From NCBI RefSeq assembly GCF_003350475.1, contig NZ_QQAV01000008.1:220507-284506 (forward strand): 64,000 bases of DNA, read 5' to 3'. A program made the position numbers and the translations under genes. The notes under the pieces are model-generated. The model was not told where the DNA came from, ran no database searches, and saw only the letters and a program-made list of their open reading frames with translations. Of the stretch, positions 1 through 8,373 are shown piece by piece (the first letter of the stretch is position 1; every line of letters starts with the position of its first letter). The DNA comes from Pseudacidovorax intermedius (GTDB lineage: Bacteria > Pseudomonadota > Gammaproteobacteria > Burkholderiales > Burkholderiaceae_C).

Positions 1-303
1 GCCCGGCAGCCTTCGCCGGTGCTGCAGCATGGCGGCGTCACGCTCGACCCGGTCGCCAAGCGCGCGACGCGGGACGGCGCCCCCGTGTCGCTGACGGCGC
101 GCGAGTTCGCCGTGCTCGAAGCGCTGATGCGCCGGCCCACCCACATCCTCAGCCGCGCGCAGATCGAGGAGGCGCTCTACGGCTGGGGCGAAGAGGTGGA
201 AAGCAACGCCATCGAGGTCCACATCTACAACCTGCGGCGCAAGCTTGGCAGCGGCTTCATCACGACGGTGCGCAACCAGGGCTACGGCCTGGCACCTGCA
301 TGA
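1..303 (+). CDS. OmpR/PhoB-family response regulator, C-terminal part (QseB-like)
   Basis: This is the 3' end of a response regulator whose receiver domain lies before the window; the frame is open from base 1. The visible ~100 residues form a winged-helix DNA-binding domain of the OmpR/PhoB type, with the usual LTAREFAVLEAL helix, an N-A-I-E-V-H-I-Y-N-L-R-R-K recognition helix and the terminal wing ending TVRNQGYGL. Its stop codon overlaps the start of the sensor kinase (ATGA), so the two are translationally coupled. The wing and recognition helix look like the QseB/PmrA/TctD group, and the nearby ygiW-like gene favours QseB. The phosphorylation site cannot be seen here. Confidence 0.9.
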   Translation, partial: ARQPSPVLQHGGVTLDPVAKRATRDGAPVSLTAREFAVLEALMRRPTHILSRAQIEEALYGWGEEVESNAIEVHIYNLRRKLGSGFITTVRNQGYGLAPA

Positions 304-1658
304 GGGCGGACCGCCCCTGGTCGCTGCGCCGCCGCCTGCTGGCCACCGTCGTGGCCGCCAGCGTGGTGGTCTGGCTGGTCAGCCTGGCCATCGTCATCCA
401 GGTGGCCTGGCACGGCGTGAGCGAAACCTTCGACGAAGCGCTGGAGGAAAGCGCCCAGCTCGTGCTGCGCCTGGGTCGCGAGCCCGCCACGGCGGCGACG
501 GCCGGCGCGCGCAGCGATGGATTGCGCCTGCGCATCTACTACCAACTGGTGTCGCCCGACGGCCGCGTGCTGCAGCGGGGCAGGGAGGCGCCGGCCACGC
601 CCTTCGTCACGCAGCTCACGGGCGACGACGAGCACTACAACGTGCGGGTCGACGGCCACTACTGGCGTGTGCATGTGCGGCGCGACCCCGCCACCGGCCT
701 GCAGGCCCAGGTCGGCCAGCCCTGGGAGGAGCGGCTGGACCTGCTGGAGGACATCGCCGAGCGCCTGGCGTGGCCGGCGCTGGGCCTGCTGCTGCTGCTG
801 GTGGCCGTGTGCTGGTTCGCCATCCGCCGGCTGCTGCGGCCGCTGGAGACCGCCGCGGCCGGCATCGCCGCCAAGTCGCCGCAGGATCTGACGCCCGTCG
901 ACGCGCAAGGCATGCCGCAGGAGCTGCGTCCCATCCTCGGCGCGCTGGACGGCCTGCTGGCCCGGCTGGGCATGGCGATGGAAAACGAGCGCCGCTTCAC
1001 CAGCGACGCCGCGCACGAGCTGCGCACGCCCCTGGCCGCCCTGCGCAACCGCGTGCAGCTGCTCGCACGCCAGGGCCACCTTCCGGCGGAGGAAGCGCGC
1101 CAGCTGCGCGCCGACGTGGACCGCAGCACGCAGCTGGTCGAAAGCCTGCTGGCGCTGGCGCGGCTGGACCCGGTGAAGACGCTGGAGGCGGTCGAGCCGG
1201 TGTCGCTGGCACCGCTGGTGGATGACGCGCTGGCGGGTGTCGGGCCGGGGCGGGGCGACCCAGGCGCGAAAGCGGTCGACACCGCGCGCGTGGAAGCGGC
1301 ACTGTCGGTTCCGGTCATCGTCGGCCATCCCGCGCTGCTGGCCACGCTGGTGCGCAACCTGGTCGACAACGCCCGCCGCTACGGCGGCCCCGACGTGCGC
1401 ATCCGCGTGGAAAGCACCGCATTGCCCGGCGGCGGCACGCGCCTGGCCGTGCGCGACGACGGGCCCGGCGTGCCGCCCGCGCAGCGCCAGCGGTTGGGCG
1501 AGCGCTTCTTCCGCGTGCTGGGCAGCGGCCAGCCGGGCAATGGGCTGGGCCTGTCCATCGTGGCGCGCATCGCGGCGCTGCACGGGGCGCGGCTGCACTT
1601 CGAAGAAGGGTTGGACGGGCGCGGGCTCTCGGCCATCGTGGACTTTCCGCCGCGCTGA
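300..1658 (+). CDS. Sensor histidine kinase (QseC/TctE-like)
   Basis: This 452-residue membrane kinase partners the response regulator it overlaps by 4 nt. A first membrane segment lies at about residues 12-36, a periplasmic sensor region at about 37-155, and a second membrane segment at about 157-178, followed by a HAMP linker. The HisKA dimerisation helix contains the phospho-acceptor His239 in the motif DAAHELRTPLA. The ATPase domain has an N box (NLVDNA), a G1 box (DDGPGV) and a G2 box (GNGLGLSIV), so it should be catalytically competent. Length and layout fit QseC-type kinases. The signal it senses cannot be read from the sequence. Confidence 0.93.
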   Translation: MRADRPWSLRRRLLATVVAASVVVWLVSLAIVIQVAWHGVSETFDEALEESAQLVLRLGREPATAATAGARSDGLRLRIYYQLVSPDGRVLQRGREAPATPFVTQLTGDDEHYNVRVDGHYWRVHVRRDPATGLQAQVGQPWEERLDLLEDIAERLAWPALGLLLLLVAVCWFAIRRLLRPLETAAAGIAAKSPQDLTPVDAQGMPQELRPILGALDGLLARLGMAMENERRFTSDAAHELRTPLAALRNRVQLLARQGHLPAEEARQLRADVDRSTQLVESLLALARLDPVKTLEAVEPVSLAPLVDDALAGVGPGRGDPGAKAVDTARVEAALSVPVIVGHPALLATLVRNLVDNARRYGGPDVRIRVESTALPGGGTRLAVRDDGPGVPPAQRQRLGERFFRVLGSGQPGNGLGLSIVARIAALHGARLHFEEGLDGRGLSAIVDFPPR

Positions 1659-1801
1659 CACGCACCGAGGGCCATCAGTTGGCCTTCATCTTCGGGCCGC
1701 CTAATGACTTCACTGGCCCGGGATTCCGGGCACAGCCTTCGTCCCGTCGATTCGTCCCGCCGAACCGGCCTCGTCCCAACCCTCTTCAGGAGCCTCGCCC
1801 C

Positions 1802-2215
1802 ATGCGTTCTTCCATCCTCGCCTCGACCCTCGCCCTCTCGCTGCTGGCCGCCGGCACGGCCGGTGCCGCAGGCAGTGCTGCCTCCGCGCCGGGCGCCGCG
1901 CCGGCCCAGGCGGCGGCCGCACCCGGCGGCTACAGCGGCCCCAGCACCGTGCCCGTCAGCACCGTGCGCCAGTTGCTCGACAGCGGCCGCGACGACCAGC
2001 AGGTGCGGCTGCAGGGCCGCATCGTGTCGCACGATGGTGGCGAGAACTACACCTTCGCCGACGACACCGGCCGCATCCGCGTGGAGATCGAGCCGCAGCA
2101 CTTCCCGGCCGGCCGCACGCTCGGCGCCGAGCAGCGCGTCGAACTGCACGGCGAATTCGAGAAGAGCCTGCGCACCACCGAGGTGGAGGTCGAGCGCCTG
2201 ATCGTCCTCAACTGA
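1802..2215 (+). CDS. YgiW/YdeI-family OB-fold stress protein, exported
   Basis: The product is 137 residues long. A signal peptide covers about residues 1-22 (MRSS then a Leu/Ala-rich core), then comes an Ala/Pro-rich linker, and from about residue 48 a bacterial OB-fold (BOF, formerly DUF388) domain with VRLQGRIV, FADDTGRIRVEI and VELHGEFEKS strands. The start was chosen at the ATG preceded by CAGGAG about 9 nt upstream; a longer upstream reading has no leader character. YgiW-type proteins are periplasmic and are often encoded with qseBC, which fits the two genes just upstream. The 143-bp gap after the kinase gene holds no clear terminator. The end overlaps the convergent hydrolase gene by 8 nt. 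Confidence 0.85.
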   Translation: MRSSILASTLALSLLAAGTAGAAGSAASAPGAAPAQAAAAPGGYSGPSTVPVSTVRQLLDSGRDDQQVRLQGRIVSHDGGENYTFADDTGRIRVEIEPQHFPAGRTLGAEQRVELHGEFEKSLRTTEVEVERLIVLN

Positions 2216-3011
2216 GGAAGTCGCGCAGCGCGAACAGCACCGCGTCGGGCGCCTCGCTCATCAGCGCATGCCCGGCCTTCACCGTCACCACGCGGGCGCC
2301 CGGCGCCTTGTCGCGCAGCGCCTTGGTGGCGCGGGGCGGCGTCATCTGGTCGGCGCCGCCGAGCAGGAAGAGCACCGGGCAGCGCACCTTCTCCATCGCC
2401 GCCTCGCCGCCCGCATAGTCGTTGCAGGCCTTGAAGCCGGTGTGGAAGACGTTGACGGCCGGGTTGCTCGCCAGCACCCGCCGCATCAGCGCCCGCGAGC
2501 CGCCCATCAGCCAGGTGCCCGGCCCGAGCGAGGAGGGCGGCGGCGCGAGCATGGAATGCGAGAACACGTTGACCATGTCGATGGCCTTCTGCGGCGCGTT
2601 CAGCGAACTGTCGAGCAGGGCCGGCGACACCGCCATCGGATAGGCCGTGCCCACCAGCGCCAGATGCGTGATGCGGTCCGGCGCCCGCGCCGCCGCCTCC
2701 AGCGCGATCAGCGAGCCGAAGCTGTGGCCCACCAGCGCGGCGCGCGCCACGCCCGCGGCATCGAGCAACGCGAGCACGAAATCGGCCGCCGTCTCGACCG
2801 AAGTGGGCGGCGCGCCCGCGCTGCGGCAGTGGCCCGGCAGGTCGACCGCCAGCACGTTCCAGCCATGGTGCGCGAACCAGCGGCTCTGCAGGATCCACAC
2901 GCTGTGGTCGTTGAGCACGCCGTGGATGAAGACCACGGTGGGCTTGGCGGCGTCGAAGGGCTTGCCGCCGGTGTAGGCATAGGCGCGATGGCCGTTGACC
3001 TGCAATTCCAT
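2208..3011 (-). CDS. Alpha/beta-fold hydrolase
   Basis: A 267-residue cytoplasmic alpha/beta hydrolase with HG (oxyanion region, VVFIHG), the nucleophile elbow GHSFG with Ser97, an LGGADQ acid-strand region and a C-terminal KAGH histidine, so the triad appears complete. The chosen ATG lies one base after the TGA of the metY-type gene (TGA-G-ATG), indicating translational coupling. The ORF could be extended 12 codons into that gene but the ATG gives the usual N-terminus. It is not a MetX-type homoserine acyltransferase by size or motifs. The substrate is unknown. Confidence 0.82.
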   Translation of the reverse strand: MELQVNGHRAYAYTGGKPFDAAKPTVVFIHGVLNDHSVWILQSRWFAHHGWNVLAVDLPGHCRSAGAPPTSVETAADFVLALLDAAGVARAALVGHSFGSLIALEAAARAPDRITHLALVGTAYPMAVSPALLDSSLNAPQKAIDMVNVFSHSMLAPPPSSLGPGTWLMGGSRALMRRVLASNPAVNVFHTGFKACNDYAGGEAAMEKVRCPVLFLLGGADQMTPPRATKALRDKAPGARVVTVKAGHALMSEAPDAVLFALRDFLS

Positions 3012-3012
3012 C

Positions 3013-4323
3013 TCAGGCCCCCGCTTTCTCGGCGGCCTTGAGGGCACGCTTGAGGTCGTCGATCAGGTCGTCCGCGTCCTCCAGGCCGATGGACAGGCGG
3101 ATCGTCCCCTGGCCGATGCCGGCGCCAGCCAGCGCCTCGTCGCTCATGCGGAAGTGCGTGGTGCTGGCCGGATGGATCACCAGCGAACGGCAGTCGCCCA
3201 CGTTGGCCAGGTGGCTGAATAGCCGCAGCGCCTCGATGAAGGCCTTGCCCTGCGCCCGGCTGCCCTTGATGTCGAAGCTGAACACCGCGCCCGCGCCGCG
3301 TGCGCCGCCGCGCAGCAGCCGGCCGGCCAGCACGTGGCTGGGGTGCGACTCCAGCAGCGGATGCCCCACGCGTGAGACAAAGGGATGGCTGGCCAGAAAC
3401 TGCACCACGCGCTCGGTGTTGGCCACGTGGCGCTCCATGCGCAGCGGCAGCGTCTCGATGCCCTGCAGGATCAGCCAGGCCGTGTGCGGGCTCATGGCCG
3501 CGCCGAAGTCGCGCAGGCCCTCGCGGCGGGCGCGCAGCAGGAAGGCGCCCACGGTGCTCTCCTCGCTGAACACCATGCCGTGGAAGCCGTCGTAGCCCTG
3601 CGTCAGCTCCGGGAAGCGGCCGGAGGCCTCCCAGTCGAAGCTGCCGCCGTCGACCAGCACGCCGCCGATCACCGTGCCGTGGCCCGACAGGAATTTGGTG
3701 GCGGAGTGGTAGACCAGGTCCGCGCCCCAGTCGAAGGGCTTGATGAGGTAGGGCGAGGTGAGCGTCGAATCGACCAGCAGCGGCACCCTGGCCTCGCGCG
3801 CGATCTGGGCGATGGTGGGGATGTCCAGCACGTCCAGGCCGGGATTGCCGACGGTCTCGCCGAAGAGCAGCTTGGTCTCGGGGCGGATGGCGGCGCGCCA
3901 GGCGTCGATGTCGCCAGGCTTGACGAAGGTGGTCTCGATGCCGAAGCGCCGCATCGTGTAGTGCAGAAGGTTCTGCGAACCGCCGTAGAGCGCCGTGCTG
4001 GCCACGATGTGCGAGCCGGCGCCCATCAGCGTGGCCACGGCCAGGTGCAGCGCGGCCTGGCCGCTGGCGGTCGCGATGGCACCGATGCCGCCTTCGAGGG
4101 CGGCCACCCGCTGCTCCAGCACCGCGTTGGTGGGGTTGCTGATGCGGCTGTAGACGTGGCCGGCGCGTTCCAGGTTGAACAGCGCCGCCGCATGGTCGCT
4201 GGATTCGAAGACGAAGGAGGTCGTCAGGTGGATGGGCACCGCGCGGGCACCCGTGGTCGGATCCGGCGCTGCGCCGGCATGCAGCGCCAGGGTGTCGAAG
4301 CCGGGGTCGGAATAGCCGCTCAT
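3013..4323 (-). CDS. metY: O-acetylhomoserine aminocarboxypropyltransferase (sulfhydrylase, MetY type)
   Basis: A 436-residue PLP enzyme of the Cys/Met metabolism family that makes homocysteine from an O-acylhomoserine and sulfide. The PLP lysine is K210 in HSATKFLSGHG, and upstream are the YSRISNPTN and SGQAA motifs. The length is that of MetY rather than of the shorter MetZ/MetB proteins. A GGAG sequence lies just before the start. The downstream alpha/beta hydrolase follows with a single-base gap and probably shares the transcript. The choice of acetyl rather than succinyl ester is from family resemblance only. Confidence 0.88.
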   Translation of the reverse strand: MSGYSDPGFDTLALHAGAAPDPTTGARAVPIHLTTSFVFESSDHAAALFNLERAGHVYSRISNPTNAVLEQRVAALEGGIGAIATASGQAALHLAVATLMGAGSHIVASTALYGGSQNLLHYTMRRFGIETTFVKPGDIDAWRAAIRPETKLLFGETVGNPGLDVLDIPTIAQIAREARVPLLVDSTLTSPYLIKPFDWGADLVYHSATKFLSGHGTVIGGVLVDGGSFDWEASGRFPELTQGYDGFHGMVFSEESTVGAFLLRARREGLRDFGAAMSPHTAWLILQGIETLPLRMERHVANTERVVQFLASHPFVSRVGHPLLESHPSHVLAGRLLRGGARGAGAVFSFDIKGSRAQGKAFIEALRLFSHLANVGDCRSLVIHPASTTHFRMSDEALAGAGIGQGTIRLSIGLEDADDLIDDLKRALKAAEKAGA

Positions 4324-4447
4324 GGCTTGGCTCCGAACAGGGGGCGTGCGGAAAGGCGAGGTATCAAGCGTGTCTCCTTGTCAGTGCCTGCGGGCTGGCC
4401 CTGAGAAAAGTGTCGAGGCCGGGCGCCAGTCGCAAGGGATTGTGGGC

Positions 4448-4453
4448 TATATT
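4448..4453 (+). promoter_or_regulatory. Candidate -10 element for the CBS-domain gene
   Basis: TATATT stands out in GC-rich surroundings. It would place +1 near 4460, about 22 nt before the ATG at 4482, with GAGGAG at 4470-4475 as the ribosome binding site. No good -35 is visible, so this is tentative. Confidence 0.35.
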
Positions 4454-4481
4454 TTCAGGACGGTTTCTTGAGGAGCACCCG

Positions 4482-4949
4482 ATGAAAGTCAGCGACATCC
4501 TGCGCGTGAAGGGCAACACGCTCTACACGATCGGCCCCGACGATCCGCTGGCCGAGGCGGTGGGCATCATGGCGGACAAGGACATCGGCTCCCTGGTGGT
4601 CATGTCCCATGGTGACCTGGTAGGCATGCTCACCTTCCGCGAGGTGATCCTGCAGATCCAGCGCAACGGCGGCGCCATCGGCGACACCCGTGTGCGCACG
4701 GCCATGGACGACGCGCCCCTGACCTGCACCAACGGCACCGACCTCGACGAGGTCCGCCGCATGATGCTGGAGCGTCATGCCCGCTATATGCCGGTCATGG
4801 ACAAGCGCATGCTCATGGGCGTGATCAGCTTCTACGACGTGGCCAAAGCCGTGGTGGACAGCCAGAACTTCGAGAACAAGATGCTCAAGGCCTACATCCG
4901 CGACTGGCCGGCCGAGGAGGAAGGCGCGCAGAACCAACCCTCGCTCTGA
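4482..4949 (+). CDS. CBS-domain-pair protein
   Basis: A 155-residue cytoplasmic protein made almost entirely of two CBS motifs (about residues 1-60 and 70-135), of the kind that bind adenosyl nucleotides and regulate partner proteins. Visible signatures are MADKDIGSLVVM, GMLTFREV, ARYMPVMDKRMLMGVISFYDVAKAV. The ATG follows a strong GAGGAG site 6 nt upstream; the longer upstream reading lacks one. It stands alone between the divergent metY gene and a good terminator. The regulated partner is unknown. Confidence 0.87.
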   Translation: MKVSDILRVKGNTLYTIGPDDPLAEAVGIMADKDIGSLVVMSHGDLVGMLTFREVILQIQRNGGAIGDTRVRTAMDDAPLTCTNGTDLDEVRRMMLERHARYMPVMDKRMLMGVISFYDVAKAVVDSQNFENKMLKAYIRDWPAEEEGAQNQPSL

Positions 4950-4969
4950 GGCAGAGTACCGTCACGACG

Positions 4970-5003
4970 AGCCGCGTGGCCCGCCCGGGCACGCGGCTTT
5001 TTT
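4970..5003 (+). terminator. Rho-independent terminator after the CBS-domain gene
   Basis: A 9-bp stem, AGCCGCGTG paired with CACGCGGCT, with an 11-nt loop, runs straight into a T6 tract. It serves the plus strand and lies just before the end of the convergent phaZ gene. Confidence 0.9.
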
Positions 5004-5006
5004 GCG

Positions 5007-6233
5007 TCAGCCCAATTCGGTGGCCTGGTGGATCGTCTCGCGCACCCGCGGATAGATCTGCGCATTCCACTTGCTGCCGCTGAACACGCCGTAGTGGCCC
5101 ACGCCCGCCTGCAGGTGGTGCGCCTTGAGATAGGGCCGGATGCTGCTGCACAGGTCCTGCGCGGCCACCGTCTGGCCGACGGCGCAGATGTCGTCGCGCT
5201 CGCCTTCCACGGTGAGTAGGGCCGTGCGGCGGACGGCCCGCGGATCGACCCGCCGGCCGGCCACGGTCAGCTCGCCGCGTGGCAGGTCGTAGGTCTGGAA
5301 GACCCGCTCGACCGTCTCCAGGTAGAACTCGGCCGGCAGGTCGTTGACCGCGAAATACTCTTCATAGAAGGTGCGGATCGCCTGGGCCTTGTCCATTTCG
5401 CCCTCGACAAGATGAGCATAGAGGCGGCGGAACTGCTCCTTGTGCCGCTCCATGTTCATGCTCATGAACGCCGACAGCTGCACGAAGCCCGGGTACACCC
5501 GGCGCATGAAGCCGGCATGCGGCAGCGGCACATGGCTGATCAGGTTGCGCTCGAACCAGTCGATGGGCCGCTCGGTGGCGAGGCGGTTGACCTGCGTCGG
5601 GTTGATGCGGCAGTCCACCGGCCCGGCCATCAACGTCAGGCTGCGAGGGGTGGCGGGGTCGTCGTCCTCGGCCATCAGCGCGGTGGCGGCCAGGGCGGCC
5701 ACGCAAGGCTGGCAGACCGCCACCAGGTGCACGCCCGGCCCGACCGCGCGCAGAAAGTCCATCAGCTGCAGCGTGTACTCGTCCAGGCCGAAGCGGCCAT
5801 GGGCCAGCGACACATCGCGCGCGTTGTGCCAGTCGGTGATGTAGACATCGTGGTCGCGCAGCAGGGTGCGCACCGTTTCGCGCAGCAGCGTGGCGAAATG
5901 GCCCGACAACGGTGCGGCCAACAGCACGGGGGGCTCCGCTGGAGCATCGGCCGGCCGCAGCTTGCGAAAGCGCAGCAACGTGCCGAAAGGGGCCTGGAGG
6001 GCCTTTTCCTCGACCACGGGCACGGCCTCGCCGTTGATCGTCACCTCGCGGATGCCGTAGTCGGGGCGCTGGTGGGTGAGCTTGAGCCGGTCGAAGACGT
6101 CCATCGCCGCCGACAGGCGCCGGGGAATGGTGCGCTCGTTGCCCGCGGCAAAGAGGGCATGTCCGAAGAAGTGCGACAGCTGCCGCAGCGGCGACAGCAG
6201 GTCGGCCTGCATTTGATAGGCCTGGTACAGCAT
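5007..6233 (-). CDS. phaZ: Intracellular polyhydroxybutyrate depolymerase
   Basis: A 408-residue enzyme of the intracellular PHB depolymerase family, which mobilises stored poly(3-hydroxybutyrate). The N-terminus MLYQAYQMQADL is typical of the family and decided the start; an upstream extension of 20 residues is compositionally poor. The lipase-like box is VAVCQP with Cys174 as nucleophile in place of Ser, as in Ralstonia/Cupriavidus PhaZa1. ITDWHNARDV and a C-terminal GHYGVFSG histidine region are present. Length matches the family. It implies a PHB-storing organism. The gene is monocistronic, convergent with the CBS gene and divergent from the GST gene. Confidence 0.92.
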   Translation of the reverse strand: MLYQAYQMQADLLSPLRQLSHFFGHALFAAGNERTIPRRLSAAMDVFDRLKLTHQRPDYGIREVTINGEAVPVVEEKALQAPFGTLLRFRKLRPADAPAEPPVLLAAPLSGHFATLLRETVRTLLRDHDVYITDWHNARDVSLAHGRFGLDEYTLQLMDFLRAVGPGVHLVAVCQPCVAALAATALMAEDDDPATPRSLTLMAGPVDCRINPTQVNRLATERPIDWFERNLISHVPLPHAGFMRRVYPGFVQLSAFMSMNMERHKEQFRRLYAHLVEGEMDKAQAIRTFYEEYFAVNDLPAEFYLETVERVFQTYDLPRGELTVAGRRVDPRAVRRTALLTVEGERDDICAVGQTVAAQDLCSSIRPYLKAHHLQAGVGHYGVFSGSKWNAQIYPRVRETIHQATELG

Positions 6234-6351
6234 GCCCCGGTCAAGGCAAGTTGCGGGCCAAGCCGGTGCATGGGCGGGCGGCGGCTGATGCACTGTTCTG
6301 GCACAGGCTTTGCACTGCTGCCGGTGGAGTCACCGATTGGAGCAATGCGAC

Positions 6352-7008
6352 ATGGCCAAGGCCGTTCTCACCATCAGCAGCAAGAACTACGGCGCATGGG
6401 CCCTCCGCGGGTGGCTGATGTGCAGGCTGGCGGGTCTGGATTTTGTCGAGAAGGTCATCCCGCCCGACGATCCGGCCATGAAGGCGGAGATGCTGCTGCT
6501 GTCCTCGTCCATGCTCGTGCCCTCGCTGGAGCATCGGGGCATCCGGGTGTGGGACACGATGGCCATCGGCGAGTACCTGCACGAGAACTTCCCCAAGGCC
6601 GGCCTGCTGCCTACCGACGCGGCCGCCCGCGCGCACTGCCGGGCGATCTGCGGCGAGATGCATTCGGGCTTCTCTGCCCTGCGCGGTGCGCTGCCCATGA
6701 ACATCAAGGCCCGCTTCAAGGACTTCAAGGTGTGGTCGCGCGCCCAAGCCGACATCGACCGCATCGTGGCGATCTGGCGCGAATGCCTGTCGACCTATGG
6801 CGGCCCTTTCCTCTTCGGCGACCGGCCGGGCCTGGCCGATGCGATGTATGCGCCGGTGGTGACGCGCTTTCGCAGCTACGGTGTGGAGCTGGACGATCTG
6901 TGCGCTTCCTACAGCCAGCAGGTGCTGGAACTGCCGGCGATGCGCGAATGGATGGCCGCGGCCCTGCAGGAGCCCGAAGAGATCGACGAACTCGACGCGG
7001 AGTTCTGA
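6352..7008 (+). CDS. Glutathione S-transferase family protein
   Basis: A 218-residue two-domain GST-like protein. The N-terminal thioredoxin-like part (residues 1-80) has SSKNYGAWALRGWLMC and the glutathione-binding LVPSLEHRGIRVWDTMAIGEYL stretch; a helical C-terminal domain follows, with FLFGDRPGLADAMYAPVVTRF. The ATG at 6352 was chosen because MAKAVLTISSKNY is the usual start of this subgroup. The substrate is unknown. A short hairpin follows the stop, and the neighbour downstream is convergent. Confidence 0.86.
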   Translation: MAKAVLTISSKNYGAWALRGWLMCRLAGLDFVEKVIPPDDPAMKAEMLLLSSSMLVPSLEHRGIRVWDTMAIGEYLHENFPKAGLLPTDAAARAHCRAICGEMHSGFSALRGALPMNIKARFKDFKVWSRAQADIDRIVAIWRECLSTYGGPFLFGDRPGLADAMYAPVVTRFRSYGVELDDLCASYSQQVLELPAMREWMAAALQEPEEIDELDAEF

Positions 7009-7019
7009 CCGCGTCCCTG

Positions 7020-7038
7020 CGCCTGGCGTGCCCAGGCG
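7020..7038. terminator. Hairpin between convergent GST and mogA-type genes
   Basis: CGCCTGG pairs with CCAGGCG around a 5-nt loop in the 48-bp gap between two convergent genes. There is no T tract on either strand, so it is only a possible weak bidirectional terminator. Confidence 0.3.
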
Positions 7039-7056
7039 AGCAGGAACGAAAGACGC

Positions 7057-7656
7057 TCAGTCCCGGGCCGGCCGAATCGCCGACTTGGGCCGGAAGGCCT
7101 TGCAGACGTCGTCGTGCGTCTCCAGGTAGGGCCCGCCGATCAGGTCGATGCAGTAGGGCACGGCCGCGAAGATGCCGGGCACGATCTGGCTGCCGTCGGC
7201 CGCCTTGAGGCCTTCCAGCGTCTCGGCGATGGACTTGGGCTGGCCGGGCAGGTTAATGATCAGGCTGCGCTCGCGGACCACCGCCACCTGGCGCGACAGG
7301 ATCGCCGTGGGCACGAAGCGCAGGCCGATCTGCCGCATCTGCTCGCCGAAGCCGGGCATCTCCTTGTGGGCGACGGCCAGCGTGGCCTCGGGTGTGACGT
7401 CGCGCGGTGCGGGGCCGGTGCCGCCGGTGGTCAGCACCAGGCTGCAGCCGGCATCCACCAGCTCGATCAGCGCGGCGCTGATGCGCGCGGCCTCGTCGGG
7501 GATCAGGCGGGGTTCGAAGGCGATGGGGTTCTTCAGCGCCCGCGTCAGCCAGTCCTGCAGGGCGGGCAGGCCCTTGTCCTCGTAGACGCCGCTGCTGGCG
7601 CGGTCGCTGACCGAGACGATGCCGATCCTGACCGGCTCGAAATCGGCGGCGACCAT
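7057..7656 (-). CDS. mog: Molybdopterin adenylyltransferase-type protein (MogA/MoaB family)
   Basis: A 199-residue cytoplasmic protein of the MoCF-binding family that handles molybdopterin in molybdenum cofactor synthesis. It begins with VRIGIVSVSDRASSGVYEDKG, contains the ligand-binding LTTGGTGPAPRDVTPEAT loop, and ends with a NLPGQPKSIAETLEGL helix, all typical of MogA. The start ATG overlaps the darP stop (TGATG), so the pair is co-translated. The window contains a molybdoenzyme (nasA) that would need this cofactor, but the link is only metabolic. Confidence 0.88.
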   Translation of the reverse strand: MVAADFEPVRIGIVSVSDRASSGVYEDKGLPALQDWLTRALKNPIAFEPRLIPDEAARISAALIELVDAGCSLVLTTGGTGPAPRDVTPEATLAVAHKEMPGFGEQMRQIGLRFVPTAILSRQVAVVRERSLIINLPGQPKSIAETLEGLKAADGSQIVPGIFAAVPYCIDLIGGPYLETHDDVCKAFRPKSAIRPARD

Positions 7657-8312
7657 CAGGCGTCTTCCTCGCGCGACTGGGCCGAGGCCTGGTCGGCATG
7701 GTCGTCGTCGCCATGCACCGACAGCTGCTCGCGGATGCGCTGGAACAGCTCGCGGAAGGCCTTGCCCTGGCGGGGCGCCTCGCCGGGCTTGCCGGCCTGG
7801 TGGTCCTTGCGGGCTTGGCGCACCAGGGCGCGCATCTGCTGGGCGTCGGTGCCGGGGTGGGTCTCGATCCAGGCGCCCAGGGCGTCGTCGTCGGCCAGCA
7901 GGCGCTCGCGCCACTGCTCGGCCTCGTGCAGCATGGCGGTGGCCTGGGCGGGGCCGCGGGCCTGCTCGTCGAGGGCGGTGCGTACGGCCTCCAGCGTCTC
8001 GGGGTCCAGCTTGCGCATCAGCTTGCCGACGAACTGCGACTGGCGGCGGCGGCCCTCGAAGTTGGTGATGCGGCCGAGTTCCTTGAGGGCTTCGATGAGC
8101 TGATCGGGCAATTGCAGGCGCTCGCGGGCCTCGCCGCGCAGCGTGAGCAGGGCCTCGCCCAGCGCCTGCAGCTCCGCGCTTTCGCGCTTGAGGTCAGTCT
8201 TGCTGGTCTCGATGCCGCCTTTGAGCTCGCGCTTGTATTCGATGTCGAGTTCGCTGCCTTCGGCAACGAACTGGCCACGGACGAAGTAGCCTTTTTTGGG
8301 TTTGCGGGGCAT
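7656..8312 (-). CDS. darP: Ribosome biogenesis protein DarP (YjgA/DUF615)
   Basis: A 218-residue basic/acidic helical protein of the YjgA family, which associates with late 50S precursors. It begins with MPRKPKKG and a charged leader, followed by the DUF615 core (about residues 33-190) with LQALGEALLTL, RITNFEGRRRQSQFVGKLMRKLD and ERLLADDDALGAWIETHP. The ATG at 8312 was preferred to one 17 codons upstream because the preceding residues are not family-like. It is divergent from pmbA and coupled to the mogA-type gene. Confidence 0.87.
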   Translation of the reverse strand: MPRKPKKGYFVRGQFVAEGSELDIEYKRELKGGIETSKTDLKRESAELQALGEALLTLRGEARERLQLPDQLIEALKELGRITNFEGRRRQSQFVGKLMRKLDPETLEAVRTALDEQARGPAQATAMLHEAEQWRERLLADDDALGAWIETHPGTDAQQMRALVRQARKDHQAGKPGEAPRQGKAFRELFQRIREQLSVHGDDDHADQASAQSREEDA

Positions 8313-8357
8313 GGCGGGGGAATTGGGTGCGCCGCCCGGCCATCGGGGGCGCGTCGC

Positions 8358-8363
8358 TATCAT
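8358..8363 (+). promoter_or_regulatory. Candidate -10 element for pmbA with almost no 5' UTR
   Basis: TATCAT lies 10 nt before the pmbA ATG and no ribosome binding site precedes it. A transcript starting at about 8370 would have a leader of only about 4 nt. No convincing -35 was seen. Confidence 0.3.
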
Positions 8364-8373
8364 TGTCCCTCAC

